A stretch of DNA of 64,000 nt from Hyphomicrobiales bacterium (GCA_025363755.1 JANYLQ010000045.1:62001-126000); one strand, 5' to 3'. Numbered from the stretch's first letter, positions 52,781 through 62,081 are shown. Translations and numbers: made by a program. The notes: a model not told the origin generated them from the letters alone.

Positions 52781-53938
52781 TTAGCCTCCCTTTACCGAGC
52801 CGGCGAGAAGCCCGCGCACGAAGTATCTTTGCAGTGAGAAGAACACAGTGAGTGGAACAATGATCGTCACGAATGCCGACGCTGTGAGAATTTCCCAGTT
52901 GCCGCCACGCGAACCGAGCAGCGCATTGAGTTTGCCCGTCAGCACCAGTTGATCTGGCCCGCTGCCCAAGAACACAATAGCCACAAGCAAATCATTCCAC
53001 ACCCACAGGAATTGGAAGATTGCAAAAGAAGCTAGTGCCGGGAAACAGAGGGGCAAAACAATGCGGCGGAAAATCTTGAAATCATTGGCCCCGTCAATCT
53101 GCGCTGATTCAATCAAATCTTTTGGAAGACCTGCAATGTAGCTGCGCAACAGATAAATTGCGAAGGGTAGTCCAAATCCCGTATGGGCCAGCCATATGCC
53201 AAGATAAGTTTTTGAGGGAACTCCCATGAAATATCCGGCTGCATTATAAAGTTTGAGTAACGGGATAAGTGACATCTGCAAGGGCACAACCAACAACCCA
53301 ACAATGATTGCGATGAGAAGGCCGCGGAATGGCAGTTTCATCCACGCCAAGGCATAGGCTGCAAATGCGGCAATCAATATGGGAATGATGGTCGCAGGGA
53401 TCGTCACGGTCAGTGAATTGATAAATGATCTGCCGATGCCTTCTGAGAATAACACGGTTTGGTAATTATCCAAGGTGAAGCGCGGCGGTTGTGATGATAC
53501 GAAAAACACGCGACCGCCGCGTTCATCGGTAAATTTGGTTGGTGACGTCAGAACATAGGAACCATCCACACCTACAGTAAGCGACTGGCCAGCATCAAGT
53601 GCAACCGTTGAACCTGCTGCATTGGCACCGGGTGTTTGCACCTTCGTGCCGAATGCCGAAACCTTGCCCGAAGTTGCATCTGCACCATCAAAGAGATTTC
53701 CGAAGATAACAAATTTTCCGTCTTTCTCAACTTGATCGGCAGAACCTTTCATGCGACCCACTTGTTTGCGATCAGCGCTTGAGAGCGCTGTCCACCAACC
53801 GGACGCGGCAATGTCGTTCTTGTCGCGCAGCGAGCTGATGAGCAAACCCGCTGTTGGGAAAGTCCATAACGCGATGATAAATATAACTGCGAGATTGAGC
53901 AGAATGCGCGAAGGTTCAAGTTTCAGGCGGTTTAACAT
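52781..53938 (-). CDS. Sugar ABC transporter permease, AglG-like with a large periplasmic insertion
   Basis: A 385-residue inner-membrane protein. The MalG-type core is present (EAA loop ESAQIDGANDFKIFRRIVLP). Between the first and second spans lies about 120 extra residues rich in Gly, Ser and Asp (DKNDIAASGWWTALSSADRK; SLTVGVDGSYVLTSPTKF), which is known from alpha-glucoside permeases AglG. ATG 53938 is chosen, one base after the upstream stop; an in-frame GTG at 53950 overlaps that gene. It pairs with the AglF-like permease. Probable substrates are alpha-glucosides such as trehalose, sucrose or maltose. Confidence 0.88.
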   Translation of the reverse strand: MLNRLKLEPSRILLNLAVIFIIALWTFPTAGLLISSLRDKNDIAASGWWTALSSADRKQVGRMKGSADQVEKDGKFVIFGNLFDGADATSGKVSAFGTKVQTPGANAAGSTVALDAGQSLTVGVDGSYVLTSPTKFTDERGGRVFFVSSQPPRFTLDNYQTVLFSEGIGRSFINSLTVTIPATIIPILIAAFAAYALAWMKLPFRGLLIAIIVGLLVVPLQMSLIPLLKLYNAAGYFMGVPSKTYLGIWLAHTGFGLPFAIYLLRSYIAGLPKDLIESAQIDGANDFKIFRRIVLPLCFPALASFAIFQFLWVWNDLLVAIVFLGSGPDQLVLTGKLNALLGSRGGNWEILTASAFVTIIVPLTVFFSLQRYFVRGLLAGSVKGG

Positions 53939-53939
53939 A

Positions 53940-54953
53940 TCAGTGCCCACTCTGCTCTTTGTTGGCTTGGCGAATATTCCAGATCATAATCGGCAACACA
54001 GCAACCATAATGACGATGGCAATGGCCGCACCCCGACCAAAGTCACCACCACCCCTGAACATCCAATCAAACATGAGATTGGCCAATACGGATGTGTCCC
54101 ATTGGCTATTGGTCATGGTCAAAACAATGTCGAAGATTTTGAGAACGAGTACTGTAATCGTCGTCCACACCACAAGAATTGTACCATAAATTTGCGGCAC
54201 CATAATACGGAAGAAAATTTTAAATGGGCCAGCGCCATCGATGGTCGCAGCTTCAAGCGTGTCTTCGGGAATGCCGCGCAGGGCTGCGGCCAAAATAACA
54301 GTCGCAAAACCTGTTTGTATCCAAACCAGAATGGCCATCAGGAAAAAATTATTCCAGAATGGAAGTGCTATCCACACCTGAGGCGAACCGCCAAAATAGG
54401 TGACAATCGCGTTGATGATGCCAATCTGGTCTTGGCCCTCGCCGCGGTAATCATAAACAAATTTCCAGATCACACTGGCGCCCACAAATGAAATGGCCAG
54501 CGGCATGAAGATCAAACTCTTGGCGAGGTTGCCCCACCACAAACGGTCTGTCAGCACCGCAATGACAAGACCCATCAGCGTGCAGAGTGCGGGAACAACA
54601 GCGAGCCATAAAATATTATTGAAAATCGAAAGGCGGAATTGGTCGTCATTAAAGGCCCAAACATAATTGGCCAAGCCCACAAATTTATCGCCAGCACGAT
54701 CATGAAACGAAAGCCAAAAGGTTTCGATAACTGGGAAAAGCAGATAGACGCTGAGAAGAAGCAACGCCGGGCCTAAAAACAGCCAAGGGCGGATTGTGGA
54801 TTGCATTTTTAAATTGCGCACGGCGCTGGAATCATTATTGGCATTGGCCGGAAAAATTCGATCGAGCAGCCAATTTGATCCATAGAAATAGCCGAAACAT
54901 CCGCCAACACCAATGATCACGGTGAAGAATGCGTAGATAATTTGTTCTGCCAT
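53940..54953 (-). CDS. Sugar ABC transporter permease, AglF-like
   Basis: A 337-residue inner-membrane protein with an extra N-terminal span (IIYAFFTVIIGVGGCFGYFY) before the MalF-type core starting at RPWLFLGPALLLLSVYLLFP. The EAA loop is EAATIDGAGPFKIFFRIMVP. ATG 54953 follows GGCGGGG by about 10 bases. A hairpin separates it from the binding-protein gene. Together with the AglG-like subunit it forms the alpha-glucoside-type channel. Confidence 0.88.
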   Translation of the reverse strand: MAEQIIYAFFTVIIGVGGCFGYFYGSNWLLDRIFPANANNDSSAVRNLKMQSTIRPWLFLGPALLLLSVYLLFPVIETFWLSFHDRAGDKFVGLANYVWAFNDDQFRLSIFNNILWLAVVPALCTLMGLVIAVLTDRLWWGNLAKSLIFMPLAISFVGASVIWKFVYDYRGEGQDQIGIINAIVTYFGGSPQVWIALPFWNNFFLMAILVWIQTGFATVILAAALRGIPEDTLEAATIDGAGPFKIFFRIMVPQIYGTILVVWTTITVLVLKIFDIVLTMTNSQWDTSVLANLMFDWMFRGGGDFGRGAAIAIVIMVAVLPIMIWNIRQANKEQSGH

Positions 54954-54988
54954 TTGAACCAACCCCGCCGAAGTTTAAAATCGGAAAC

Positions 54989-55027
54989 AAAAAGCTCCGA
55001 ACCGGTGTTTGTGGTCCGGAACTTTTT
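54989..55027 (-). other. Intercistronic hairpin after the sugar-binding-protein gene
   Basis: AAAAAGCTCCG (54989-54999) pairs with CGGAACTTTTT (55017-55027), 11 bases with one wobble pair, and an inner ACC/GGT extends the stem. On the minus strand it ends in CTTTTTG, so it can act as a partial terminator and as a 3' guard for the binding-protein message. Confidence 0.65.
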
Positions 55028-55055
55028 CGTCGCTAGCACTAGGAGGAAACCTAGA

Positions 55056-56411
55056 TTACTTGAGAGCGTCCCATGCCTTTTGGATTTCAGCAGCTGTATC
55101 AGCTGATGATTTGCCGCCAACAAAATCCACCATGCCAGTCCAGAATGCACCAGCGCCGATCTTGCCTGGCATCATGTCTGATCCGTCGAAGCGGAAGGTT
55201 GTTGCTGAGGCCATCATGGCACCCTCTTTGCGGGCGGCATCATTGGCATAGGCAGCAGGGTTTGCGCTTTTGAGCGGTGTCAAGAAGCCACCATCAGCCA
55301 TCCAGAGTTCGTGAGCCAACGGCAACTTCAAATAATCGATGAAAGCGCGCGCTGCTTTTGAATCCTTGGTAATGGTAAAGAGCGTTCCAGCACCGAGAAC
55401 AGGCGTGCCCAGATCAGCCTTGGCCGCAAATGTTGGGAAGTAGAAGAAGTCTACATCTGTTCCAACCTTTTTGCCCTCAGGAAAGAAGGACGGAATAAAC
55501 GACGCCTGATGGTGCATGTAGCACTTTGGCGGCGTTGAGAAGAGGCCCTTCGGGCTATCGCGGAAATCGATTGAGGCAACACCAGCATGACCGCCATCAA
55601 CATAGGCATCATTCTTGGCAAATGAACCAAAAATGTCCAAGGCATTGATTACTGCGGGATCAGTGAACTTCACAGTGTTGTTCACCCAGCCATCATAAAC
55701 TTCAGGCTTTTGTGTGCGCAGCATAATGTCTTCAACCCAGTCGGTTGCTGGCCAGCCTGTTGCACCGCCTGAACCCAGACCAATGCACCATGGCTTGCCG
55801 CCGTCTTTCACAATCTTGTCAGACAAAGCAATCAATTCTTCCATGGTCTTTGGAACGGCATAGCCTGCATCCTTGAAGTTTTCTGGGCTATACCAAACCA
55901 AGCTCTTCACGTCGGTCTTGTAAGAAAAACCGTAGAAGTTCTTGGCACCGTCTTTGCCCTTGGATGTGCCGAGATCAACCCATGATTGGCCGGCACCATA
56001 ATTCTCCACCATCCACTTGGCATCATCAGCTGTCAGCGGAGCAAGCAAGCCTTTGCCAGCAAGGTCAGCAATCAAACCAGGTTGGGGCAAAACTGAGATA
56101 TTGGCAGGGCTGCCCGCAGATGTATCGATCACAACCTGCTGCTCATAATTTTCTGAAGAGGAATATTTCACGTCAGCGCCAGTGGCTTCGCGGAAATAGT
56201 CGAGAACGACTTGCACGTGCTTTTCGTCATCGCCGCGCCATGGACCAAAAATTGTCAGCGTTTCACCCTTGAGATCAACTTTTTTCAAAGCATCAAGATT
56301 TGCCCAAGTGAACTTGGCATCTTCGCCTGGCTTATACTTGAGTTCGGCCAATGCCGGTGTTGCCAGGCTAAGTGCAGCGAAAGCTGCGCTGATAAATAGA
56401 ACTTTCTTCAC
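55056..56411 (-). CDS. Extracellular sugar-binding protein, AglE/ThuE-like
   Basis: A 451-residue periplasmic receptor. The start is GTG 56411, preceded by GGGAGG at a good distance. The signal peptide ends LATPALA-E. The mature part shows the alpha-glucoside receptor pattern: GETLTIFGPWRGDDEKHVQ, ADVKYSSSENYEQQVV, and a late FFYFPTFAAKADLGTPVLG. It opens the thuEFGKAB-like operon and is divergent from the LacI gene. Two matching operators lie between them. Ligand probably trehalose, sucrose or a related alpha-glucoside. Confidence 0.9.
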   Translation of the reverse strand: MKKVLFISAAFAALSLATPALAELKYKPGEDAKFTWANLDALKKVDLKGETLTIFGPWRGDDEKHVQVVLDYFREATGADVKYSSSENYEQQVVIDTSAGSPANISVLPQPGLIADLAGKGLLAPLTADDAKWMVENYGAGQSWVDLGTSKGKDGAKNFYGFSYKTDVKSLVWYSPENFKDAGYAVPKTMEELIALSDKIVKDGGKPWCIGLGSGGATGWPATDWVEDIMLRTQKPEVYDGWVNNTVKFTDPAVINALDIFGSFAKNDAYVDGGHAGVASIDFRDSPKGLFSTPPKCYMHHQASFIPSFFPEGKKVGTDVDFFYFPTFAAKADLGTPVLGAGTLFTITKDSKAARAFIDYLKLPLAHELWMADGGFLTPLKSANPAAYANDAARKEGAMMASATTFRFDGSDMMPGKIGAGAFWTGMVDFVGGKSSADTAAEIQKAWDALK

Positions 56412-56484
56412 GTGATATTCCTCCCATTTAAAGTCTTAATTTTAGGACTGCAGAAGGCGCACTGGCTTGATTTTAGGTTTTTTC

Positions 56485-56496
56485 CAAAGCGCTTTG
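56485..56496. promoter_or_regulatory. LacI-family operator 1
   Basis: CAAAGCGCTTTG is a perfect 12-base palindrome, with CG at the centre as in most LacI-family operators. It lies 74 bases upstream of the binding-protein GTG and should repress or control the thu/agl-like operon. Confidence 0.75.
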
Positions 56497-56597
56497 AGAG
56501 GCAATTCATGACTTCAATAATCAAAATCGTCAAGCAAATTTTTATGTTTTATGTGTTGCAACGCACCAAATCGAATTTCGCAGTTGCGACAATTATT

Positions 56598-56609
56598 GAA
56601 AGCGCTTTG
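56598..56609. promoter_or_regulatory. LacI-family operator 2
   Basis: GAAAGCGCTTTG has a perfect 10-base core AAAGCGCTTT identical to operator 1. It lies 22 bases before the regulator's ATG, suited to autoregulation. The two centres are 113 bases apart, so a looped tetramer is possible. Confidence 0.75.
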
Positions 56610-56630
56610 GAAATGTGTCAGTCATATTCC

Positions 56631-57653
56631 ATGAATCTCAAAGAACTGGCCAAGTACCTCAATCTCTCGCCCACGACGGTCAGCCGCGCTTTGAACGGCT
56701 ATCCCGAGGTTGGTGCCGAAACCAAACGCCGTGTGGACGCGGAAGCTCAGCGCTTGGGCTATCAGCCCAACCCGCATGCCAGGCGCTTGGCCACGGGCCG
56801 CTCTCACGCCATCGGCCATGTGTTTCCAACCGATCGTTCTTTGATGATAGATCCGCTGTTTTCTGATTTCGTGGCGGGTGCTGCTGAAATTTATGCGGTA
56901 CATGGCTTTGAAGTGATGTTGCATGCCGGTGGTTCAGAAGACGAGATTTCGGTTTACCGTCGTTATGCGCAAGGGGGTGCTGTTGACGGCGTTGTGGTGT
57001 TAGGCCCACGCGTGAATGATCCGCGCATTGCCGTGCTCAATAAATTAAAACTGCCCTTTATCGTTCACGGTCGTCTTGATGAACATGAAGACAGTTATGC
57101 TTGGCTTGATATTGATAATCGCGGCGCATTTCAAAAAGCCACAAAGCTGCTCACTGATCTTGGTCACCGCCGCATCGGCATCATCAATGGTTTGGAAGAC
57201 ATGACCTTCGCACTGCACCGCAAACAGGGCTATGAAAGTGCATTGCGTGACAAAGGTATTGGCATTGATCCGATGATTACTTCAAGCGGATTGATGACCG
57301 AAGAAAATGGCTATCGGCAGAGCAAACGTATCTTGCAAATTACCAATCGACCAACTGCGTTGCTGTTGTCGAGCATGTTGTTGGTGTCTGGAGCCATGCG
57401 CGCCATCAATGAAATGGGGTTGCACATCGGCAAAGATATTTCCGTAATTGCCCATGATGACGGTCTGCCGTTTCTCAATGCCGAAGGCTTGGTGCCGTCA
57501 CTGACAACCACCCGCTCGTCCATCCGTGCCGCTGGTTCGCGGGTGGCCGAACTGTTGCTCAACATCATCACCGATGCAGATGCAGAACAGCCGCATGAGT
57601 TGTGGAGTGTTGATTTAATTGTGAGGGGGTCGACCGGGTCGGTTGGGGTTTGA
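56631..57653 (+). CDS. LacI family transcriptional regulator (ThuR/AglR-like)
   Basis: A 340-residue repressor. The N-terminal helix-turn-helix is MNLKELAKYLNLSPTTVSRA, with the hinge PNPHARRLATGRSHAIG. A periplasmic-binding-protein-like sensor follows (WLDIDNRGAFQKATKLLTDL, then GHRRIGIING). ATG 56631 is chosen because LacI proteins start just before the first helix; upstream in-frame ATGs (for example 56613) overlap operator 2. It diverges from the thu/agl-like operon and probably controls it in response to an alpha-glucoside. Confidence 0.9.
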   Translation: MNLKELAKYLNLSPTTVSRALNGYPEVGAETKRRVDAEAQRLGYQPNPHARRLATGRSHAIGHVFPTDRSLMIDPLFSDFVAGAAEIYAVHGFEVMLHAGGSEDEISVYRRYAQGGAVDGVVVLGPRVNDPRIAVLNKLKLPFIVHGRLDEHEDSYAWLDIDNRGAFQKATKLLTDLGHRRIGIINGLEDMTFALHRKQGYESALRDKGIGIDPMITSSGLMTEENGYRQSKRILQITNRPTALLLSSMLLVSGAMRAINEMGLHIGKDISVIAHDDGLPFLNAEGLVPSLTTTRSSIRAAGSRVAELLLNIITDADAEQPHELWSVDLIVRGSTGSVGV

Positions 57654-57679
57654 TGAAGCGCTTGGCAATGCCTTCAGCA

Positions 57680-58630
57680 CTAATAACTCAGAGTGATCAC
57701 AACTACATCGGAATAAGACCCACCGGGCGGTGTTGCTTGAACTGGAATTTGACCGTAGACATTATAGACTTGGGTGAGACCCGTGGCCGTTCCGGCAGCC
57801 GTGTCCGAACCCACTGTTGAACCCCATTGCTGGCTCAATCCGGCATTTTGATAGAGGCCATAAGAGATTTTTTGGCCGGTTGCCGGATTTGCCAATAGCC
57901 TGTTGACCGGACTGGTGCCGCCATTCGAGCCATTACTTAGACCCACAGTATATTTCACACCATTGGTGCAGGTGACGGAAATTTGGTTGCTGGCGGTTTG
58001 GGCTGAATTCAAGCTGCTGCGCGTTCCAAAACTAAGCGGCGTCGTTGAAATATTGCAACTGTTATTGTTGGTCGCACGCACCGTGAAAGCAACACGCGCA
58101 GCGCGCGTCGATTGAACGCTACAAGTTTGTGCGGGCGCGTAGCCATAATCAAACAATGTGTGGCCCGCACTATAAACCGATTGGTAGGTACCGGCCGGTG
58201 CTAAGGCCAAAGTTCCAGTGATTTGCGCATTGATGGTTTGTGAGAATGAGCCTGACCCCGTGCTGTTGAGTGGTAGCGTTAAAATAGGTGGGAGTGGCGC
58301 GTAAGGCCAAACATATGAACCCCAGATTTGGCCCGACGGCTGGTAGAGATTGTAAGGCGCGGTTCGAGGCCCATTCCCCAACAAACGAGGATTGCCCGAA
58401 GTCGATCCGCCCGTGCCATCGCCAATGTTGGGGCAGATTGTAATTGTGGCACCGGGTGTGCCAGTGCAACTGGCAGTAAGAGTTCCAGCGGTTATCGGCG
58501 TGCCACCCAAACTGAGGTTGACGCTACCGAAGTTAATGTCAGTCATCGAAAAATTACAAGATTGAGAAAGTGCTGCACTGACGTTAAGCCACGCTAAAGA
58601 AATGAGAATGAAAAAGAGTCTTACAAGCAT
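57680..58630 (-). CDS. Spore coat U domain protein, two-domain tip adhesin of a Csu-type pilus
   Basis: A 316-residue exported protein with two SCPU domains (about 25-160 and 185-316). Each has the family pattern: INFGSVNLSLGGTPITAGTL in the first and LSFGTRSSLNSAQTASNQIS in the second, and the last residues VVVITLSY. Four Cys in pairs suggest one disulfide per domain. In Csu-type (archaic) pili the two-domain protein is the tip adhesin, and its position after the usher fits. Its ATG overlaps the usher stop by 10 bases. Confidence 0.85.
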   Translation of the reverse strand: MLVRLFFILISLAWLNVSAALSQSCNFSMTDINFGSVNLSLGGTPITAGTLTASCTGTPGATITICPNIGDGTGGSTSGNPRLLGNGPRTAPYNLYQPSGQIWGSYVWPYAPLPPILTLPLNSTGSGSFSQTINAQITGTLALAPAGTYQSVYSAGHTLFDYGYAPAQTCSVQSTRAARVAFTVRATNNNSCNISTTPLSFGTRSSLNSAQTASNQISVTCTNGVKYTVGLSNGSNGGTSPVNRLLANPATGQKISYGLYQNAGLSQQWGSTVGSDTAAGTATGLTQVYNVYGQIPVQATPPGGSYSDVVVITLSY

Positions 58631-61278
58631 TGCAGCGGCCCAATCGAAGTTTGAGTTTCCTTTTCGGCTTGGAAATCAAAATTGGCCGAGCAAGAGATAT
58701 TTGCACTCTCAGCCGTCAAGCTGACATGCGTATCAATATCTGTTAAATAAACCTCGCCATCATAACCCATCAAGAATGGCTCGCTTTTCCCAGCCACAGA
58801 GATTGTTGTTCCAGGTGGTATGAATGCGCCCTTTGCATCGGTCAGTACCACGATTAGTCCGTTTCCATCTTTCTTCACACCAAAATCGACCAACACGCCG
58901 CTTTTGGTACGCGGTGCGATATATTTATCGGTTTCGGAAACGCTGGCATTCAGTGGTAATTTTTCGGGATCGATAGAAATTTTATTACGTTGGTAAGAAC
59001 GCAATTCGCTGATCAACAATTTACCGTCCTTTCTGGTTTTACCGACGAAACGATTTTCATAACTCACATCTATACCTTCGACACCCGCATCAACGATGGC
59101 AAACGAATCTGCGATTGGGTTGCCCATAAAAAGACCAGACTTGGTGGCCACTAAAGACCCTTCGATTGTCGCGCTGGCGCTGGCCCTGTCGTTCTCGCCT
59201 GAGACACGGCCAGACAGGATGGCTTTATCGCTGCGATAGCTTCCTTCGGCGGCGAGTCTTTTATAGGTATCCTGAGCCGAGGCAGAAACCCGCCAGCCAT
59301 ATGAGCCATAACTCGTGTCTAATGGTTTTGCAACTTCAGTCGTTGCCTCCCAGTTATTTTTGACAATGCTGGCACCGGATGAACTGTTGATGTTTTTACC
59401 AAATGGCACTGTCAGGCCAACAAACGCGCCATAGTCTGTGCCATTATCGAGATCAATATAGGCGTTTGCGTAGGCCGAAATGTCACCTCTGAAAGATTTG
59501 GTCACATTTGCGCCGACGATCATCGAGTCTACGCCTTCATGGGTGTTGATATGAATCAAGCTGAGGCCCGTTCCCAAATTCCAGTCCGGAAAACCATATG
59601 AGACTGTCAGCTGATCAAGGGCTTGCGGCACTCCGTTGTGAAGAATGCCTTTGATTGGAATTTCGGTTACGGCTGCAAGATCGACAAAATTTCCAAAGGT
59701 TCTGGCCGCAGATGCCCGAACGAGAAGATTTTTGTATTCAAAATCCCAAGAGCCAAAGCCATAAAAGCCCAGATCGCCTTGATAGTAACTGGCTGCGGCG
59801 GCAGCGTTAAAAACGCCAAATGGCCCAGCCACAAAACTTGTGCCAAGGCCGCCCTCAAACATATCGAGCCGCGCTTCAGCATGGGCTTCGGCAGTGATTT
59901 CATTGCTGATGCCATATCTGGCACTTGCGATAGCCATTAGCTGATTGTCATAGTCAAAATTGTTCGTGCCATAACCACGCCGAGGCAAACCTAGGTCGAG
60001 CGAATAATCAAATAAATGTGGAGCCAGCAATGAAGCCGACGTGTAAATCTGGGTTTCACTTTCAGTTTGCTTTCCCGTCGTATCCGTCAAAACAACCCTC
60101 GCCGTTCCGTGACCCGTAATGAGTGGCAAATGGTCTATGCTGAACGGCCCAGGGCTAATATCGGAAGAATAAGTTTTGGCTCCATTCACATAAACATCAA
60201 CCGTTGATGGCACAGCAGCACTGCCCTCAAGACTGGGCAGTGGCCGTGTGATTAAATCCGGTCTTACGCCAAAATTGCGTTGCACTTGACCACCACCAAA
60301 ACGCACAGGCCTTGTCCAATTCAAACTACCGGAGATGATATCACCCACCGTGTAGGTTTCAGCCCGTTCTTGGTTGGCATATGTCCAATTGGTATCAAGT
60401 CTAGTGGCCGTGAAGTCCGAAAATGTTGTTGTTCCGAGAATACCACTTTGTTGAACAACTCCGAATTTTGAAAAAGCTCGTGCATCAAGTGTAACAGAAG
60501 CGCCATTGAAATGGCTTGCACCAAGACCCAGATCATAATTTGCCGCACCATAACCGGTGTAGTTCAAGACGACACCAAGATCGCTTTCAGCTTGAAGAAT
60601 CTCTCTTGGTGGAGTTATTGCTATCGATCTCGTCTCACGCCCGGCATCAGAAATTTTCAGATTAATCGTTTGCTTGTCTTGATCGTATTCATAATTTAAA
60701 CCCTCGATTGAAGCTAGGTTGATTTGCTCACTGTCGTTGCCCTTGCCCGAAACTTTTAAGCCAAGCTGCTGCAACTCTGATCTTGCAGATGAAAAACCAC
60801 CACCCGGCAGCTGCACAAAAGCAGCGATCAAATCAATTGCATAACCGTTAATCAGGACATCAAGTTGCAAGCTTCCAGAAGGCAAAGTGTCCACCACCAC
60901 TTGATCCAAATTGCCTTTGGCAGGATTATCAATCAAATGACCTGCGCCGGGAACGCCATCAGATTGGGTATCTATTTGGGCTTGGACTGCTTCGTCATTT
61001 ATTTGGCTGGTTGGGGGAACGGAATCAGTGGAGGCGGCAGTTTGTGCTGGTTCTATGGGATCGTGGAGGTGACCAGCACCCGGAACATTGTCAACTAAGG
61101 GCACAGCAGCAGGTACAGTTACAGCTTTCTTTGCTGTAACTCGCTTATGTTGTGCGCCCCCCGGTGCAGATGTTCCTTGTGATGAAGCAAAAGGCACAAA
61201 GAAGAAGAATGCGACGAGGATCGTAATAAGGAACCGAAGTTCCTTATTGGACCTGGACTGTTGCTGTGATGGGCGCAT
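58621..61278 (-). CDS. Outer-membrane usher (FimD/PapC/CsuD type)
   Basis: An 885-residue pilus assembly pore. Signal peptide: LRFLITILVAFFFFVPFASS. Before the usher N-domain (SLQLDVLINGYAIDLIAAFV) is an unusual linker of about 100 residues containing VPGAGHLHDP and VPGAGHLIDNP. The barrel and plug follow (GSLNWTRPVRFGGGQVQRNF, PLPSLEGSAAVPSTVDVYVN), then C-terminal domains ending in a Cys pair (ISCSANFDFQ, SIGPLQCL). ATG 61278 overlaps the chaperone gene by 35 bases. Confidence 0.9.
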   Translation of the reverse strand: MRPSQQQSRSNKELRFLITILVAFFFFVPFASSQGTSAPGGAQHKRVTAKKAVTVPAAVPLVDNVPGAGHLHDPIEPAQTAASTDSVPPTSQINDEAVQAQIDTQSDGVPGAGHLIDNPAKGNLDQVVVDTLPSGSLQLDVLINGYAIDLIAAFVQLPGGGFSSARSELQQLGLKVSGKGNDSEQINLASIEGLNYEYDQDKQTINLKISDAGRETRSIAITPPREILQAESDLGVVLNYTGYGAANYDLGLGASHFNGASVTLDARAFSKFGVVQQSGILGTTTFSDFTATRLDTNWTYANQERAETYTVGDIISGSLNWTRPVRFGGGQVQRNFGVRPDLITRPLPSLEGSAAVPSTVDVYVNGAKTYSSDISPGPFSIDHLPLITGHGTARVVLTDTTGKQTESETQIYTSASLLAPHLFDYSLDLGLPRRGYGTNNFDYDNQLMAIASARYGISNEITAEAHAEARLDMFEGGLGTSFVAGPFGVFNAAAAASYYQGDLGFYGFGSWDFEYKNLLVRASAARTFGNFVDLAAVTEIPIKGILHNGVPQALDQLTVSYGFPDWNLGTGLSLIHINTHEGVDSMIVGANVTKSFRGDISAYANAYIDLDNGTDYGAFVGLTVPFGKNINSSSGASIVKNNWEATTEVAKPLDTSYGSYGWRVSASAQDTYKRLAAEGSYRSDKAILSGRVSGENDRASASATIEGSLVATKSGLFMGNPIADSFAIVDAGVEGIDVSYENRFVGKTRKDGKLLISELRSYQRNKISIDPEKLPLNASVSETDKYIAPRTKSGVLVDFGVKKDGNGLIVVLTDAKGAFIPPGTTISVAGKSEPFLMGYDGEVYLTDIDTHVSLTAESANISCSANFDFQAEKETQTSIGPLQCL
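61225..61248 (-). other. Perfect hairpin with UUCG loop at the chaperone-usher junction
   Basis: AATAAGGAAC and GTTCCTTATT are perfect 10-base arms. In the minus-strand mRNA the loop is UUCG closed by C-G, the most stable class of tetraloop. The chaperone stop codon lies inside the stem, and the same bases encode part of the usher signal peptide. It may slow ribosomes, limit usher synthesis or be an RNA-processing site. Confidence 0.7.
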
Positions 61279-61975
61279 CGTTGACCTTGGCGGTAATCTT
61301 GATCGTGCTACCGGATTTGATGGTCTTTGATTTGACAAGCCAACCATTGCTGGAGCCTGACAATGCATAGCCCGCAAGACCGTTGTTATATACATCGGTT
61401 TCGCCATTGCCGGTCATCTGCAAAGACGCAACGCGGATATGGCGCTGACCAGAATTGGTGGCGATGACGCGAATACCACCTTTTACAGCCTGTGCCGACC
61501 AATCGATCTTGGTGTTCAAACCTGCGGGGGCAAAAAACACTGGAATGTTGTGGCGCACGGCGAAGGCCACAGCCTCAGTTCCTTTGGTGGGAGCAGATGG
61601 AATTTCGTCAACCAAAAGACGATATGTTTCCTCAGCGACAATGGGTGACTTATTCAGCCGCACGATGCGCACAGTGGCGTTAGCCCCTTCCTTGATGGTC
61701 AAGGCAGGAGGGCTAGCGACTACATCTTTTGTGGGCTCCAATTTTTCAACACCATTGACTTGCGTCCATTTGTAAACGCGCACCTGACAATTGAGCACGC
61801 CCTTGCCGTCAATATTCGACAGGGTTTCAGTTGCCGTTGTTGCCGGGCCAATCACTTCAATGTTGATCGGACTTACCTGCAAAGTTGCTGCAGAAACAGA
61901 AAAAGGCACGCCAAGTAAAATGCTTGTCAATGCCAGACTACGAACTAAGGTCCCACCCTTCGTCTTCATCATCAT
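61244..61975 (-). CDS. Pilus periplasmic chaperone (PapD/CsuC family)
   Basis: A 243-residue periplasmic chaperone, signal peptide ending PFSVSA. It has the first Ig-like domain with SPINIEVIGPATTATETLSN, the G1 donor-strand region ATVRIVRLNKSPIVAEETYR, the domain 1-2 hinge VRHNIPVFFAPAG, and a shorter second domain. It binds pilus subunits by donor-strand complementation. It follows the major subunit gene by about 106 bases containing two small hairpins. Confidence 0.9.
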   Translation of the reverse strand: MMMKTKGGTLVRSLALTSILLGVPFSVSAATLQVSPINIEVIGPATTATETLSNIDGKGVLNCQVRVYKWTQVNGVEKLEPTKDVVASPPALTIKEGANATVRIVRLNKSPIVAEETYRLLVDEIPSAPTKGTEAVAFAVRHNIPVFFAPAGLNTKIDWSAQAVKGGIRVIATNSGQRHIRVASLQMTGNGETDVYNNGLAGYALSGSSNGWLVKSKTIKSGSTIKITAKVNDAPITATVQVQ

Positions 61976-62011
61976 ACCCCTAATTTTGGTTAAGTTTCAG
62001 CGGAACCGCCC

Positions 62012-62072
62012 CGAGATTATTCATCTCGAGGCAGCCTGTATTTTCAGTTTGTGAGGCTGGGCTATGCAGCCC
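62012..62072 (-). other. Two small hairpins between pilus subunit and chaperone genes
   Basis: CGAGAT/ATCTCG arms (62012-62017, 62023-62028) and GGGCT/AGCCC arms (62059-62063, 62068-62072) follow the pilin stop. Such stems commonly let the pilin message outlive the rest of a chaperone-usher transcript. Confidence 0.5.
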
Positions 62073-62081
62073 CAACAAATC

